This document shows positions 15,648 to 26,934 of a DNA stretch of 53,967 nucleotides, piece by piece. The DNA is from Dokdonella_A sp046347015 (GTDB taxonomy: Bacteria > Pseudomonadota > Gammaproteobacteria > Xanthomonadales > Rhodanobacteraceae). Every line of letters starts with the position of its first letter. The first letter of the stretch is position 1. The notes beneath the pieces were generated by a model that worked only from the letters and a program-made list of their open reading frames with translations, had not been told where the DNA came from and did no database searches. Location of the stretch: contig JAXMHA010000018.1 in the NCBI GenBank assembly GCA_046347015.1, positions 1 to 53,967 on the forward strand, read 5' to 3'. The position numbers and the translations under genes are program-made.

Positions 15648-17429
15648 ATGAACAAGGCAATATTGGCCATCACGGCCTGTGTGGCGGCGGCGCTGTGTAC
15701 AGGGCTGCCGGCCCACGCGCAAAGCCAGCCACGCGGGCCCGACTTCAATGATCTGCTGCGCACGGCGCCACCGGCGCCGATGCCACGCCCGGAGTGGCGC
15801 CGTACCCCGATCGGCGTGCCACCGGTCAAGAACCTGGGCATGGAAAAGGACATCGAGTCCGGCGCCGTGCGAACCGTACCGGTCGATGTGCTGCGCGCGC
15901 TGCAAACGCCGAGGGGCCGCGTCGATGGCTTTCCCGTCGTAGCCGCGCTTTCGGGCACCGAACCGTCGCCATCGGAAGGTCCGGCAGCGGCGACAGGATC
16001 CGCGCAACCTCGGCAAGTCGAGGCGACGCCACCGTCACCTTCCTACTACGTGCGCGACTATCCGTGGAGCACCATCGTCAAGTTGTTGATGCGGTTCGGG
16101 TCGTACTGGTACGTCTGCACGGGCGACGGATTCGACGGCTTCCATCTGCTGACCGCCGGCCACTGCGTCTACAACTTCGACCCGAACGACGATGGCGACA
16201 CGTCCGACCAGCAGTGGGCCGACGAGATCTGGGCGTTCCCGGCCCAGACGGATCTGGTCGGTCCCTTTGGCGAGGCCGACCATCCCTATGGCGAAGCCTA
16301 CGTCACCTACATGCGCAGTTGGTCGTGCTGGACGGTCGATGCCGACTGGGATTGCGACTTCGGCTTTCTCACGCTCGACCGTTCGCTCGGCGACCGGATC
16401 GGCTGGATGGGGCGAGGTTGGGGCATCGAGGAACCCAATCTCAATTTCTCCGGTTACCCGGTCGAGACGCCGTACGTGCCGCCGAACACGCTCGTGCAAT
16501 ACCCCGGATACGATCCCGGCAATGCCCACGACTACACCGACTACCGCATCCCGATGTATGCCTACACCTACGGCGGGCACAGTGGCGGGCCGGTCTGGCA
16601 ATACATCGACGGCAATCGCTACATCCTCGGCGTCAACTCGACCTCGGATCGCGTCGGCAACGCCGAGGCGACCCGCTACACCACCGACGAGGAAAACTAC
16701 TTCACGTCGAGCGCGACCGAGGACCTCACGACCCGCCCGCCCCAGATCTTCGCGGACCTGGGCGAGGAGACCTACCACTACGAGGACGTGCTGAAGGCGT
16801 TGTGGACACCGGTCGTCGGCCGTCGCGGACTCGTCGACTTCAGGTTCAACGTCGCGAACTTCGGCTGGTACGACAGCGGCACGGTCACGGTGGATTTCTG
16901 GGCGTGCTACGACACCAACGTGAACCCGTTTTCCTGTCTCTACCTCGATTCGCTCGCGTTCGGCGGCGCATTCGGTCCGAACACCTACGGCACCTACGAC
17001 TGGGAGATACGGCTGCCCGATTATGTGACGCCGTATCCGTCGTACTACGTCGGCTGGACGATCTCGGCGTCCAACCTCGAGTACTGGGCCGGCGACTACT
17101 GTGGCGGCTGGCGCACTCCCTGCAACAACTACGGCGTGATCGACGCCTTCCTGACCGTGACCAACGACAGCGGGTTCAACTGGACCGTGACGTCGGGGTC
17201 CGGCGCCCACGGGTCGATCTCGCCGAGCGGCGCCCAACTGATCGAGGATGGCCTGACCACGACGTTCGCCCTGCTGCCGGATCCGGGCTACGCCGTCAGC
17301 GCGGTCGGTGGTTCCTGCGGCGGCACGCTGTCCGGAACCCTGTTCACGACGGCACCGGTTCATGCGGACTGCACCGTCGACGTGACGTTCGCGCCGGCGG
17401 ACGTGATCTTCGAGGACGGTTTCGACTGA
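15648..17429 (+). CDS. Exported trypsin-fold serine protease with C-terminal FEDGFD motif
   Basis: A 593-residue exported protein. Residues 1-24 form a signal peptide ending AHA. The stretch to about residue 130 is Pro/Ala-rich and may be a propeptide. A chymotrypsin-fold protease domain follows, with LLTAGHCVY (H172), DCDFGFLTL (D237) and GGHSGGP (S312), closest in style to V8/glutamyl endopeptidase-like enzymes. Residues about 365-510 form an unassigned beta-rich module rich in Tyr and Trp. Residues about 515-585 resemble a bacterial InlB-type repeat domain (SGSGAHGSISPSG, then LLPDPGYAVSAVGGSCGG). It ends with VIFEDGFD. GGGGAA lies eight bases before the ATG. Substrate is unknown. Confidence 0.85.
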   Translation: MNKAILAITACVAAALCTGLPAHAQSQPRGPDFNDLLRTAPPAPMPRPEWRRTPIGVPPVKNLGMEKDIESGAVRTVPVDVLRALQTPRGRVDGFPVVAALSGTEPSPSEGPAAATGSAQPRQVEATPPSPSYYVRDYPWSTIVKLLMRFGSYWYVCTGDGFDGFHLLTAGHCVYNFDPNDDGDTSDQQWADEIWAFPAQTDLVGPFGEADHPYGEAYVTYMRSWSCWTVDADWDCDFGFLTLDRSLGDRIGWMGRGWGIEEPNLNFSGYPVETPYVPPNTLVQYPGYDPGNAHDYTDYRIPMYAYTYGGHSGGPVWQYIDGNRYILGVNSTSDRVGNAEATRYTTDEENYFTSSATEDLTTRPPQIFADLGEETYHYEDVLKALWTPVVGRRGLVDFRFNVANFGWYDSGTVTVDFWACYDTNVNPFSCLYLDSLAFGGAFGPNTYGTYDWEIRLPDYVTPYPSYYVGWTISASNLEYWAGDYCGGWRTPCNNYGVIDAFLTVTNDSGFNWTVTSGSGAHGSISPSGAQLIEDGLTTTFALLPDPGYAVSAVGGSCGGTLSGTLFTTAPVHADCTVDVTFAPADVIFEDGFD

Positions 17430-17461
17430 CCGCCACGGGGCCCGTCGACTTCGACACGGCC

Positions 17462-17492
17462 CGCGCCGCCCCGGAAGCCCAAGGGCGGCGCG
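17462..17492 (+). terminator. Terminator-like hairpin after the serine protease gene
   Basis: A ten-base-pair GC stem (17462-17471 with 17483-17492) lies 33 bases after the protease stop and is followed by a weak T-run (CTTTCG). The hairpin is strong but the T-tract is poor, so termination may be partial. Confidence 0.5.
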
Positions 17493-17529
17493 CTTTCGTG
17501 GTCCCCATTTCGAGGGGACGCCGACCGGC

Positions 17530-17535
17530 TATAAT
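17530..17535 (+). promoter_or_regulatory. -10 element of the gcvP riboswitch transcript
   Basis: A perfect TATAAT stands six bases before the first stem of the glycine riboswitch, placing the transcription start at or just inside the aptamer. The -35 region is weak (TTTCGA at 17508-17513, 16-base spacer). Confidence 0.7.
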
Positions 17536-17540
17536 CTTGC

Positions 17541-17740
17541 GGTGGTGGAAGAAGCGCGACGCGGGCTCGTGTGGCCCGTTGCCGCTGCTGCCGAAGGCGC
17601 AACGCCCGTAATCGCTCAGGCCCGCAACCACCACGATCGGAAACTCTGGAGAGACCGCCCCGCGGCGTGTTGCGGGAACCGGCACCGAAGGGGCAAGAAG
17701 CGCAAGGCTTCGAAACTCTCAGGTACAACGGACAGAGGGG
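17541..17740 (+). ncRNA. Tandem glycine riboswitch
   Basis: Two glycine aptamers lie in series. Aptamer 1 is closed by GGTGGTGG (17541-17548) pairing with CCACCAC (17628-17634) and contains GCCGAAGGCGCAA and a CGCTCAGGC core. The linker GGAAACTCTGGAGAG joins it to aptamer 2, closed by CTCTG (17644-17648) with CAGAG (17733-17737) and holding CACCGAAGGGGCAA and ACTCTCAGGTAC, all hallmark segments of the class. Glycine binding typically turns on glycine-cleavage genes, matching gcvP 184 bases downstream. The expression platform between 17741 and 17924 shows no clear intrinsic terminator, so control may be translational. Confidence 0.93.
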
Positions 17741-17924
17741 CATCAACGAAGCACGCAACAACCTGCAGCTCTCGGCAGCTTGCATGTCGGCGGTGCCCGC
17801 AATGCTCACGTACCGACGTGTACGCTCCGCTTGCTGCGCTCCGGCGTCCCGCAACCTGCCTTCGCCCGCTTCGGTCCTTGCGCGCTTCGCCACAGTCCCG
17901 CCACGCGCCATTCCGGAATCCGCC

Positions 17925-20778
<2,854 letters not shown>

Positions 20779-20801
<23 letters not shown>

Positions 20802-22401
20802 TCGAGACGCTGCGGCGTGGCGCGGCCGCGCCCGCGTCGGCCGGGCGACGAATGGGCGGTCCTTGCCCGCCTTCCGCCGCTTGAGCCTGATGCCGCGCGT
20901 GCGGCAACGGCATCGGGTGGGCATCGCAGCCCCTGGCCGTTCCACCGCGACGCGAGGACCGTGGCGTCGCGCGCGTGGTGGCGAGATAGGCCCGCGCGAT
21001 CGCCTCCAATGCCGGAGGAACCGGCCGGTTGCAGCGGCCGCGGATCTCGACCAGGGTGCTTTCCCGACACCCGGGTCGTGCGCTGAACATCGCGGCGAGC
21101 TTGCCTTGCGCTGTCCGGATCGCGAACAGCGCCGGCCGCTCGGGATCATCCAGCGACGCGGGCGAGGCGAGGCAATTCCGCATCGACATGCCGGCCGCCT
21201 GCACGGCGCCGATCGTGCGCAGCGGAACGATGGTGTACCCATCGATCACGCGCCGCTTCCCGAACGAACGCCGCCGTCGGTTCGGCGCCACTACCGTTTC
21301 GTGGGCAGCGCTCATGGCCGTCACGAACCAACGCCAGCCGGCGCCTCGGGGTACCTCCACCAAACCATCCCGCAACAGCCAGTTCGCCAGCACGACGTCG
21401 AGCGGGCCGCGCACGAACGCGCTGCGCCCGGCGGGATCGGCGAGCCGGTCGAGCTGCCGCCATGCCGCCATGATCGGGGGTCGCAGCAACGCTTCGCGGC
21501 GGAGGAGAAGGTTCATCGATCCAAGGCGCCCCAAGGCGAGCCGCAGTGCCGCCGGCGGCAGTTCGCCGCGACCGATGGCTGCCGCCAGGTTGGCCTGGAT
21601 CACGATTTCGCGCTCCGGTTTGCGGCCGAACTCGTGGCAGTGGCGCAGGGGCCACCACACTGCGCGGCCGTGACGGCAAAGGACCCTCCAGCCACCCCGC
21701 GTCAGGCCTCGATCGCGAAGGTGGCACTTCACCTCGTCGAAATCATGTTCGAGGGGAATGCGTGTCGCGGCGTACAACGGCCACAGGACCGGCGCTTCGC
21801 GCAAGCGCTGTTGCGCAAACCATTCGTTGCACCAGACGATCTCGTAGAGCCACGACCCGACGTCCCCGTCGTGGCTCAATGCGCGTGCCCAATCCAGCAG
21901 CCGGGGGTCCAGCCGCAACGCCGCGATGACCTTGCGTCGCGCCGCCAGCAACAGCCCGCTGCGGCGTGCGGCTGCGTTGATCCGGTCCGGCAACTCGACT
22001 TCGACCAGGGAATCGCCGAGTGCACGGAGGTTCGCGGGCAATTCGGTGCGCACCACCCACCACCAGGCACGCGCCCAGTTGGGGCCGGAAAGCGGCCGAT
22101 CGAGCCCGAGCGTGCCGTTCAACCAGTCATCCCCGGCAGGCCCACTGCGTCCGCGCACGTCGATCGAGCAGGAGTCGGAATCGACCGCGATTTCGATTCC
22201 GCGCATCACCCGGATGGGACCCCGCCCCTTTCGATCGACCCGGACGGGATCGCGCAGGTCGTCGTGCAGACGCCGGGTCAGGACTTGACCGAGCAATGCG
22301 AGTTCGCCGCCGCTTCCGGAACCAGCCGCGCTGTCCTCGCGGGCCGATCGCAAGGGCACGCAAGCCCGCGCAGCATCGACGAGCGGAGTGGTCAGTGTCA
22401 T
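20779..22401 (-). CDS. PcfJ-like protein
   Basis: A 540-residue protein with no signal peptide or membrane helix. The region at about residues 395-470 resembles the PcfJ domain of conjugative elements: GMSMRNCLASP, LFAIRTAQGKLAAMF, then STLVEIRGRCNRPVP. The N-terminal two thirds are Trp/Arg-rich and helical, with WLYEIVWCNEWFAQQRL. The last 60 residues are Arg/Pro/Ala-rich and read like non-native sequence, and the frame runs 23 bases into the 3' end of gcvP on the other strand, so a frameshift or readthrough near the end is possible. The ATG at 22401 has GAGGG upstream; another at 22419 has none. It diverges from three small genes. Function unknown. Confidence 0.65.
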
Positions 22402-22473
22402 GCGGTTCCCTCGAAGCATCTCGTCATTCCAGGCCCTACGCCTCTCGCGGATCGAGGCATCGTTGAACGTGTA

Positions 22474-22502
22474 TTGTACTGTATCGCTTTATGCGTTACA
22501 TT
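22474..22502 (+). promoter_or_regulatory. Sigma-70 promoter of the three-gene cassette
   Basis: TTGTAC (22474-22479) and TACATT (22497-22502) are separated by exactly 17 bases and sit in an AT-rich island 26 bases upstream of the ribbon-helix-helix gene. The island also lies 73 bases upstream of the divergent PcfJ-like gene, so both directions may be controlled here. Confidence 0.7.
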
Positions 22503-22527
22503 TCTGTCACATCAGCGGTACCACGCC

Positions 22528-22728
22528 ATGCCCCCAATCAAGACGGCGACCCTGAACCTGCGCATCCACCCGGCCCTCAAGGAGGCGGCGCGCATCGCCG
22601 CGCTGCGCGACCATCGCAGCGTCGCCAACCTGATCGAACTGCTCATCCGGCAGCACTGCGCGGCAGCCGGCATCGAGATTCCCACCCAGGCCGAACTGTT
22701 CGACGCGAAGGAGCCCGGCGATGGATGA
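22528..22728 (+). CDS. Ribbon-helix-helix DNA-binding protein
   Basis: A 66-residue protein with an Arc/CopG-like pattern: the beta strand KTATLNLRIH (residues 5-14), then helix PALKEAARIAALRDH and helix SVANLIELLIRQHC. Such proteins bind operators as dimers. It is the first gene of a plus-strand trio and overlaps the next gene by eight bases. By position it is the likely regulator of the cassette and perhaps of the divergent PcfJ-like gene. It could also be a partition-type or antitoxin-type RHH protein, but no toxin-like gene follows it. Confidence 0.78.
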   Translation: MPPIKTATLNLRIHPALKEAARIAALRDHRSVANLIELLIRQHCAAAGIEIPTQAELFDAKEPGDG

Positions 22729-22975
22729 AAAAACGTTCCGCGCGCTGGTCGATGCCGGCGCGCTGCGGCGCGTGCGGATCATCGCGAACGGCGCCCGCAT
22801 CCACATCGAGGCGGATACGGCTGCCGGCACCCTCGTCCCCACCACGGGGAAGGGAAGTCCACGTACGTTCGCGACGCTCGACTCCGCTGCACGCTGGATG
22901 CGCCGGCTCGGCCTCGGCACCGCGTACCTCGACGTCAGCCGCTGGCAGCCCGGGCAACGCAGCCTTGCGGTGTGA
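22721..22975 (+). CDS. ParC-like partition-associated small protein
   Basis: An 84-residue protein: FRALVDAGALRRVRIIANGA at the start, then RTFATLDSAARWMRRLGLGTAYLDVSRWQPGQ. The order (VDAGA helix, two strands, TLDSAARWMRRLG helix, closing strand with W-x-P) resembles small proteins annotated as ParC family partition-associated proteins on plasmids and integrative elements. That likeness is from memory and not tested. It overlaps the ribbon-helix-helix gene by eight bases, indicating coupled translation. If the likeness holds, the cassette may descend from a mobile element. Confidence 0.6.
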   Translation: MDEKTFRALVDAGALRRVRIIANGARIHIEADTAAGTLVPTTGKGSPRTFATLDSAARWMRRLGLGTAYLDVSRWQPGQRSLAV

Positions 22976-22990
22976 TCGGCGAATCATTCA

Positions 22991-23242
22991 ATGGAAGATC
23001 CGCCCCTTCTTCTCGACCCGGTTGCCTCGCGGCAGATCGCGCAACGCTGGATGGGCGACCGGATGGTCCTGTCACTCTGCCCAGGGCCACCGGACGACTT
23101 CATCCCATACGGTTGCAAGCGCAACGCCTTGTACTACTTCCATGCCACGCTCAAATCCGGTCCGTGCCACGTTGGCGCAGGCCTGTATGTCGCGGTCGAC
23201 CGCCGCACCGGTGCAATCATCGAGTTCAGTTCCGGTGAATAG
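22991..23242 (+). CDS. Uncharacterised 83-residue protein
   Basis: I do not recognise this protein. It is 83 residues with no membrane helix; the C-terminal half reads ALYYFHATLKSGPCHVGAGL followed by a V-D-R-R-T-G-A-I-I strand turn. The ending (a strand, D-R-x-T-G turn, strand) is loosely like small immunity-type or Imm35-like folds, but this is weak. It begins 15 bases after the ParC-like gene, so it is probably in the same operon, and it ends 22 bases from the convergent isoaspartyl peptidase gene. The ribosome site is poor. Confidence 0.6.
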   Translation: MEDPPLLLDPVASRQIAQRWMGDRMVLSLCPGPPDDFIPYGCKRNALYYFHATLKSGPCHVGAGLYVAVDRRTGAIIEFSSGE

Positions 23243-23264
23243 TCACCCGGACGGGAAGGACGCG

Positions 23265-24182
23265 TCAGCGGATCGCGACGTGCTCGCGACCGTCGGCGTC
23301 GATCCAGCCGCGGTACATGCCTTCGGTGTTGAACGGCGTCGCGAACGTGCCGTCCGCGCCGAGCACGATCGCTCCGCCGTCGCCACCGAGCCGCGGAATC
23401 TCGCCGAGGATGCCGGCATCGGCCGCCGCCGCGGGCGACTCGTGCAGCAACGACACGCGCATGCAGATTGCATGCGCCGCGGCGGCGCGGAGGTAGAACT
23501 CGCCCCAGCCGGTGCCTGAAACCGCGCACTCGGCGTTCGCGTAGGTGCCGGCGCCGATCACCGGCGAATCGCCGATGCGCCCCCAGCGCTTGGCCGTCAT
23601 GCCGCCGGTCGAGGTCGCCGCGGCGAGGTGCCCGTGCCCGTCGAGTGCGACGGCGCCGACCGTGCCGAACCGTTCGATGCCGGCAGACGATGAATCACCA
23701 GCGCCCGCTGCCCGCGCCTCCTGCAACTGGCGCCAGCGCTCTTCGGTGCGGAAATAGCCCGGATCGACGCGCTCGATGCCGACCGACTCGGCAAAGGCAT
23801 CGGCGCCTTCCCCTGCCAGCATCACGTGCGGCGAGTGTTCCATCACGGCGCGCGCGAGCAACACCGGATTCCTGACCCGACGCACCGCCGCGACCGCGCC
23901 GGCACGCAGCGTCGCGCCGTCCATGATCGCGGCGTCGAGCTCGTTGTGGCCATCGTACGTGAATACCGCGCCGTGGCCCGCGTTGAAGTGGGGCGAATCC
24001 TCGAGGGCGACCACGGCCCGCGTGACCGCATCGATGGCGCTGCCACCCTCCGTCAACACGTCGTAGCCGGCCGCGAGCGCGGCCGAAAGATCGACGCGGA
24101 CGCGACGTTCCGTTTCCGGCGTCAGCGCCTTCGGCATGACGCCGGCACCGCCGTGGATGACGAGCACCGGGCGCCTGCTCAT
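23265..24182 (-). CDS. iaaA: Isoaspartyl peptidase / L-asparaginase, Ntn-hydrolase
   Basis: A plant-type asparaginase that self-cleaves before a threonine and then hydrolyses isoaspartyl dipeptides and asparagine. The nucleophile is T174 in RFGTVGAVALD; the alpha subunit begins VLVIHGGAGV, and substrate-binding segments TGGMTAKRWGRIGDSPVIGAGTYA are intact in shorter pieces through the beta subunit. At 305 residues it is normal size. No signal peptide is present, so it is cytoplasmic. The start is taken at ATG 24182; ATG at 24197 would add five residues. Confidence 0.92.
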   Translation of the reverse strand: MSRRPVLVIHGGAGVMPKALTPETERRVRVDLSAALAAGYDVLTEGGSAIDAVTRAVVALEDSPHFNAGHGAVFTYDGHNELDAAIMDGATLRAGAVAAVRRVRNPVLLARAVMEHSPHVMLAGEGADAFAESVGIERVDPGYFRTEERWRQLQEARAAGAGDSSSAGIERFGTVGAVALDGHGHLAAATSTGGMTAKRWGRIGDSPVIGAGTYANAECAVSGTGWGEFYLRAAAAHAICMRVSLLHESPAAAADAGILGEIPRLGGDGGAIVLGADGTFATPFNTEGMYRGWIDADGREHVAIR

Positions 24183-24290
24183 CGCCGCACCCCGCATGGA
24201 GTGACCAATGGCGGAACCGTACCCGCGACGTTCACGTTCGCCTCCTGCCGGTCAGGCCGCACCGGACCGCCGCCCGGCGCGACCGCCATG

Positions 24291-26456
24291 TCAGTTTGGC
24301 TTCGCGGCCGGCGCTTCCTTCAAGCCACGATCGACCAGCATCGGCTCGATGCTCGGATCGGCGCCGCGCCAGTCGCGGTACATCTTCGCGAGGTCCTCGG
24401 TGTTCCCGCGCGACAGCACCATCGCGCGGAAGCGGTCGCCGTTCGCGCGCGTCATGCCGCCGTGGTCCTTGAACCACTCGAACGCGTCGTCGGCCAGCAT
24501 CTGCGTCCACAGGTACGCGTAGTAGCCCGCGGCGTAGCCGTTGCCCCAGATGTGCATGAAGTAGCTGGAGCGATAGCGCGGCGGCACGTACGACAGGTCC
24601 ACGCCGTCCTTCTTCAGCGATGCGGCCTCGAACGTGTCGACGTTCTCCAGCGGCGCACTGGCGGGCAGCATGTGCCAGTTCATGTCGAGCATCGCCGCGG
24701 CGACCAGCTCGGTCATGTCGTAGCCCTTGTTGAACAGCGCCGCCTTGTTCATCTTGTCGACCAGCGCCTGCGGCATCGGCGCGCCGGTCTTGTAGTTCTT
24801 CGCGAAGTGCGCGAACACGTCGGGGTTCTTGGCCCAGTGCTCGTTGAACTGCGACGGGAACTCGACGAAGTCGCGCGCGGTGTTGGTGCCGGACAGGCTC
24901 GGATACTCCTCGTCGGCGAACATGCCGTGCAACGCGTGGCCGAACTCGTGGAACATCGTGATCACGTCATCCCAGCTCAGCAGCGCCGGTTGGCCGGGCG
25001 CGGGCTTGGTGAAGTTGGTGACGTTGTAGACGACGGGTTTGGTGCCGAGCAGCTTCGACTGGCCGACGAGGTTGTCCATCCAGGCGCCGCCGCTCTTGTT
25101 GTCGCGCTTGTAGTAGTCGCAGTAGAACAGCGCGAGCGGCTTGCCGTCCTTGTCGAAGACGTCGAACACGCGCACGTCGGGCTGCCAGACCGGCAGGTCG
25201 TGCCGCTCCTTGAACGTCAGGCCATAGAGCTTGTTGGCGGCGTAGAACACGCCGTTCTCGAGCACGTTGTCGAGCTCGAAGTACGGCTTCAGCTCATTGG
25301 CGTCGAGGTCGTACTTGGCCTTGCGCACCTTCTCGGCGTAGAAATCCCAGTCCCACGGCGTCAGCGCGAACGAGGGCTGCCCGGCCGCCTTCCGGTCGCG
25401 GTCGATCTCGGCCTGGATGTCGGCGCCTTCGGCCTTTGCGCGGGCGACGGCGGCGGGCGCGAGCTTGCCCATGAATCCTTCGACCGCTTCCGGCGTCTTC
25501 GCCATCTGGTCGACCAGCGTCCACGCCGCGTAGTCCGGGTAGCCGAGGAGCTGCGCTTCCTCGGCGCGGAGCTTCGCGATCTCGGCGATCGTCTTGCGCG
25601 TGTCGTTCGCGTCGCCCTTTTCGGTGCGGGTCCAGGAGTGCTCGAACAGCTCGTGACGGGTGTCGCGCTTGTCGAGCGAGGCCAGCGCCGGCTGTTGCGT
25701 CGTGTTCTGCAACGGGATCAGCCATTTGCCCTTGAGGCCGCGCGCCTCGGCCGCCTGCGCCGCCGCCGCGATGCCGGCTTCACCGAGGCCGGCGAGGTCG
25801 GCCACGTTGTCGGTGATCAGTGCACCCGCCTTGGTGCCGGCCAGCAGCTTGTTGACGAACTGCGCCGACAACGTCGATTCCCGCTCGTTGAGCTTCTTCA
25901 GCTTCGCCTTGTCCGCGGCCGACAACTTCGCGCCGTGGTGCACGAACTCGTCGTGGTACCACTCGACCAGCCGATGGGATTCGGGATCGAGCCCGAGCGA
26001 ATCACGTTTTTCCCAGATCGCCTCGATGCGGGCGAACAGTTTCGGATTCAGGTAGATCGCATCCTGGTGCGCGGCGAGCTTCGGCGCCTCCACTTCCTGC
26101 ACCTTCTGCAGCGTCGGATTCGTGTTCGCGCTGGTGACGGCGCCGAAAACCTGCCCGACCCGGTGCAGCAGCTGGCCCGACTTCTCGAGCGCGACGATCG
26201 TGTTGTCGAACGTCGGCGCGGCCTTCTGGTCCGCGATGCGGTTCACCTCGGCCAGTTGGTCGCGCATGCCGCGTTCGATCGCCGGCTGGTAGTCCGAATC
26301 CTTGATCTTGTCGAACGGCGGTGCCTGGAACGGCAGCGTGCTGGCCGTGAAGAACGGATTCTCGCGAGTGTGTCCCGCGCTTTCGGCGGCAAGGACGACG
26401 GGAGCGGACGCAAGCAAAAGGAGACCGAGACTCATGGCGAGGCGACTTGGTAGCAT
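24291..26456 (-). CDS. dcp: Exported M3 family metallopeptidase, Dcp type
   Basis: A 721-residue zinc peptidase of the thimet/dipeptidyl carboxypeptidase family. The zinc motif HEFGH is at H503-H507, with ALHGMF following, and the second-shell FVEFPSQFNEHW lies further on. Residues 1-24 form a signal peptide (basic start, LGLLLLASAPVVLA), so it acts in the periplasm, where Dcp removes C-terminal dipeptides. The ATG at 26456 has an AGGA seven bases upstream; a second ATG at 26435 would still leave a signal sequence. It is alone on its strand between iaaA and a divergent DUF486 gene. Confidence 0.93.
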   Translation of the reverse strand: MLPSRLAMSLGLLLLASAPVVLAAESAGHTRENPFFTASTLPFQAPPFDKIKDSDYQPAIERGMRDQLAEVNRIADQKAAPTFDNTIVALEKSGQLLHRVGQVFGAVTSANTNPTLQKVQEVEAPKLAAHQDAIYLNPKLFARIEAIWEKRDSLGLDPESHRLVEWYHDEFVHHGAKLSAADKAKLKKLNERESTLSAQFVNKLLAGTKAGALITDNVADLAGLGEAGIAAAAQAAEARGLKGKWLIPLQNTTQQPALASLDKRDTRHELFEHSWTRTEKGDANDTRKTIAEIAKLRAEEAQLLGYPDYAAWTLVDQMAKTPEAVEGFMGKLAPAAVARAKAEGADIQAEIDRDRKAAGQPSFALTPWDWDFYAEKVRKAKYDLDANELKPYFELDNVLENGVFYAANKLYGLTFKERHDLPVWQPDVRVFDVFDKDGKPLALFYCDYYKRDNKSGGAWMDNLVGQSKLLGTKPVVYNVTNFTKPAPGQPALLSWDDVITMFHEFGHALHGMFADEEYPSLSGTNTARDFVEFPSQFNEHWAKNPDVFAHFAKNYKTGAPMPQALVDKMNKAALFNKGYDMTELVAAAMLDMNWHMLPASAPLENVDTFEAASLKKDGVDLSYVPPRYRSSYFMHIWGNGYAAGYYAYLWTQMLADDAFEWFKDHGGMTRANGDRFRAMVLSRGNTEDLAKMYRDWRGADPSIEPMLVDRGLKEAPAAKPN

Positions 26457-26595
26457 GGGAAGTCCTGCGGGAAGGGCTCGAAACCTTCGGATTGTAGCGG
26501 GTTTCGCCAGCCGGCCGGACCATGACCTTCGACCCACCCCGCGTGCCGTGCCTTGGCCCCGCATGACCGGCACGCAAGACCCGGGAGCCTGGACC

Positions 26596-26934
26596 ATGTG
26601 GCGATTCCTCGCGCCGATCGTGCTGCTGCTCGGCTCGAACATCTTCATGACGTTCGCGTGGTATGGGCACCTCAAGTTCACGAACCGCCCGTTGTGGATC
26701 GTGATCCTCGCGAGCTGGGGCATCGCGTTCTTCGAATACTGCCTGCAGGTGCCGGCCAACCGCATCGGCTACGGTCCGTACAGCGCGGCGCAGTTGAAGA
26801 CGCTCCAGGAAATCATCACGCTGTCGGTGTTCGTCGTGTTTTCGGTCACCTACCTCGGCGCGACGCTGCGCTGGAACCATCTGGTCGGCTTCGCGTTCAT
26901 CGCGCTTGCCGCGTACTTCCTGTTCCTCGGGTAA
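26596..26934 (+). CDS. DUF486 / DMT-like small membrane protein
   Basis: A 112-residue protein with four membrane helices, matching DUF486 proteins, which resemble half-size drug/metabolite transporters. Family segments are LGSNIFMTFAWYGHLKF, FFEYCLQVPANRIGY and LKTLQEIITL. The ATG at 26596 has GGGAG about nine bases upstream; an ATG at 26563 would add 11 residues. The stop and the start of the next gene share one base (TAATG), suggesting coupled translation. The substrate is unknown. Confidence 0.88.
   Translation: MWRFLAPIVLLLGSNIFMTFAWYGHLKFTNRPLWIVILASWGIAFFEYCLQVPANRIGYGPYSAAQLKTLQEIITLSVFVVFSVTYLGATLRWNHLVGFAFIALAAYFLFLG

Noticed and set aside
23826..26453. 875-codon plus-strand frame opposite the M3 peptidase
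   Set aside because: Low-complexity Arg/Val/Gly sequence; the HEFGH peptidase on the minus strand explains the region.
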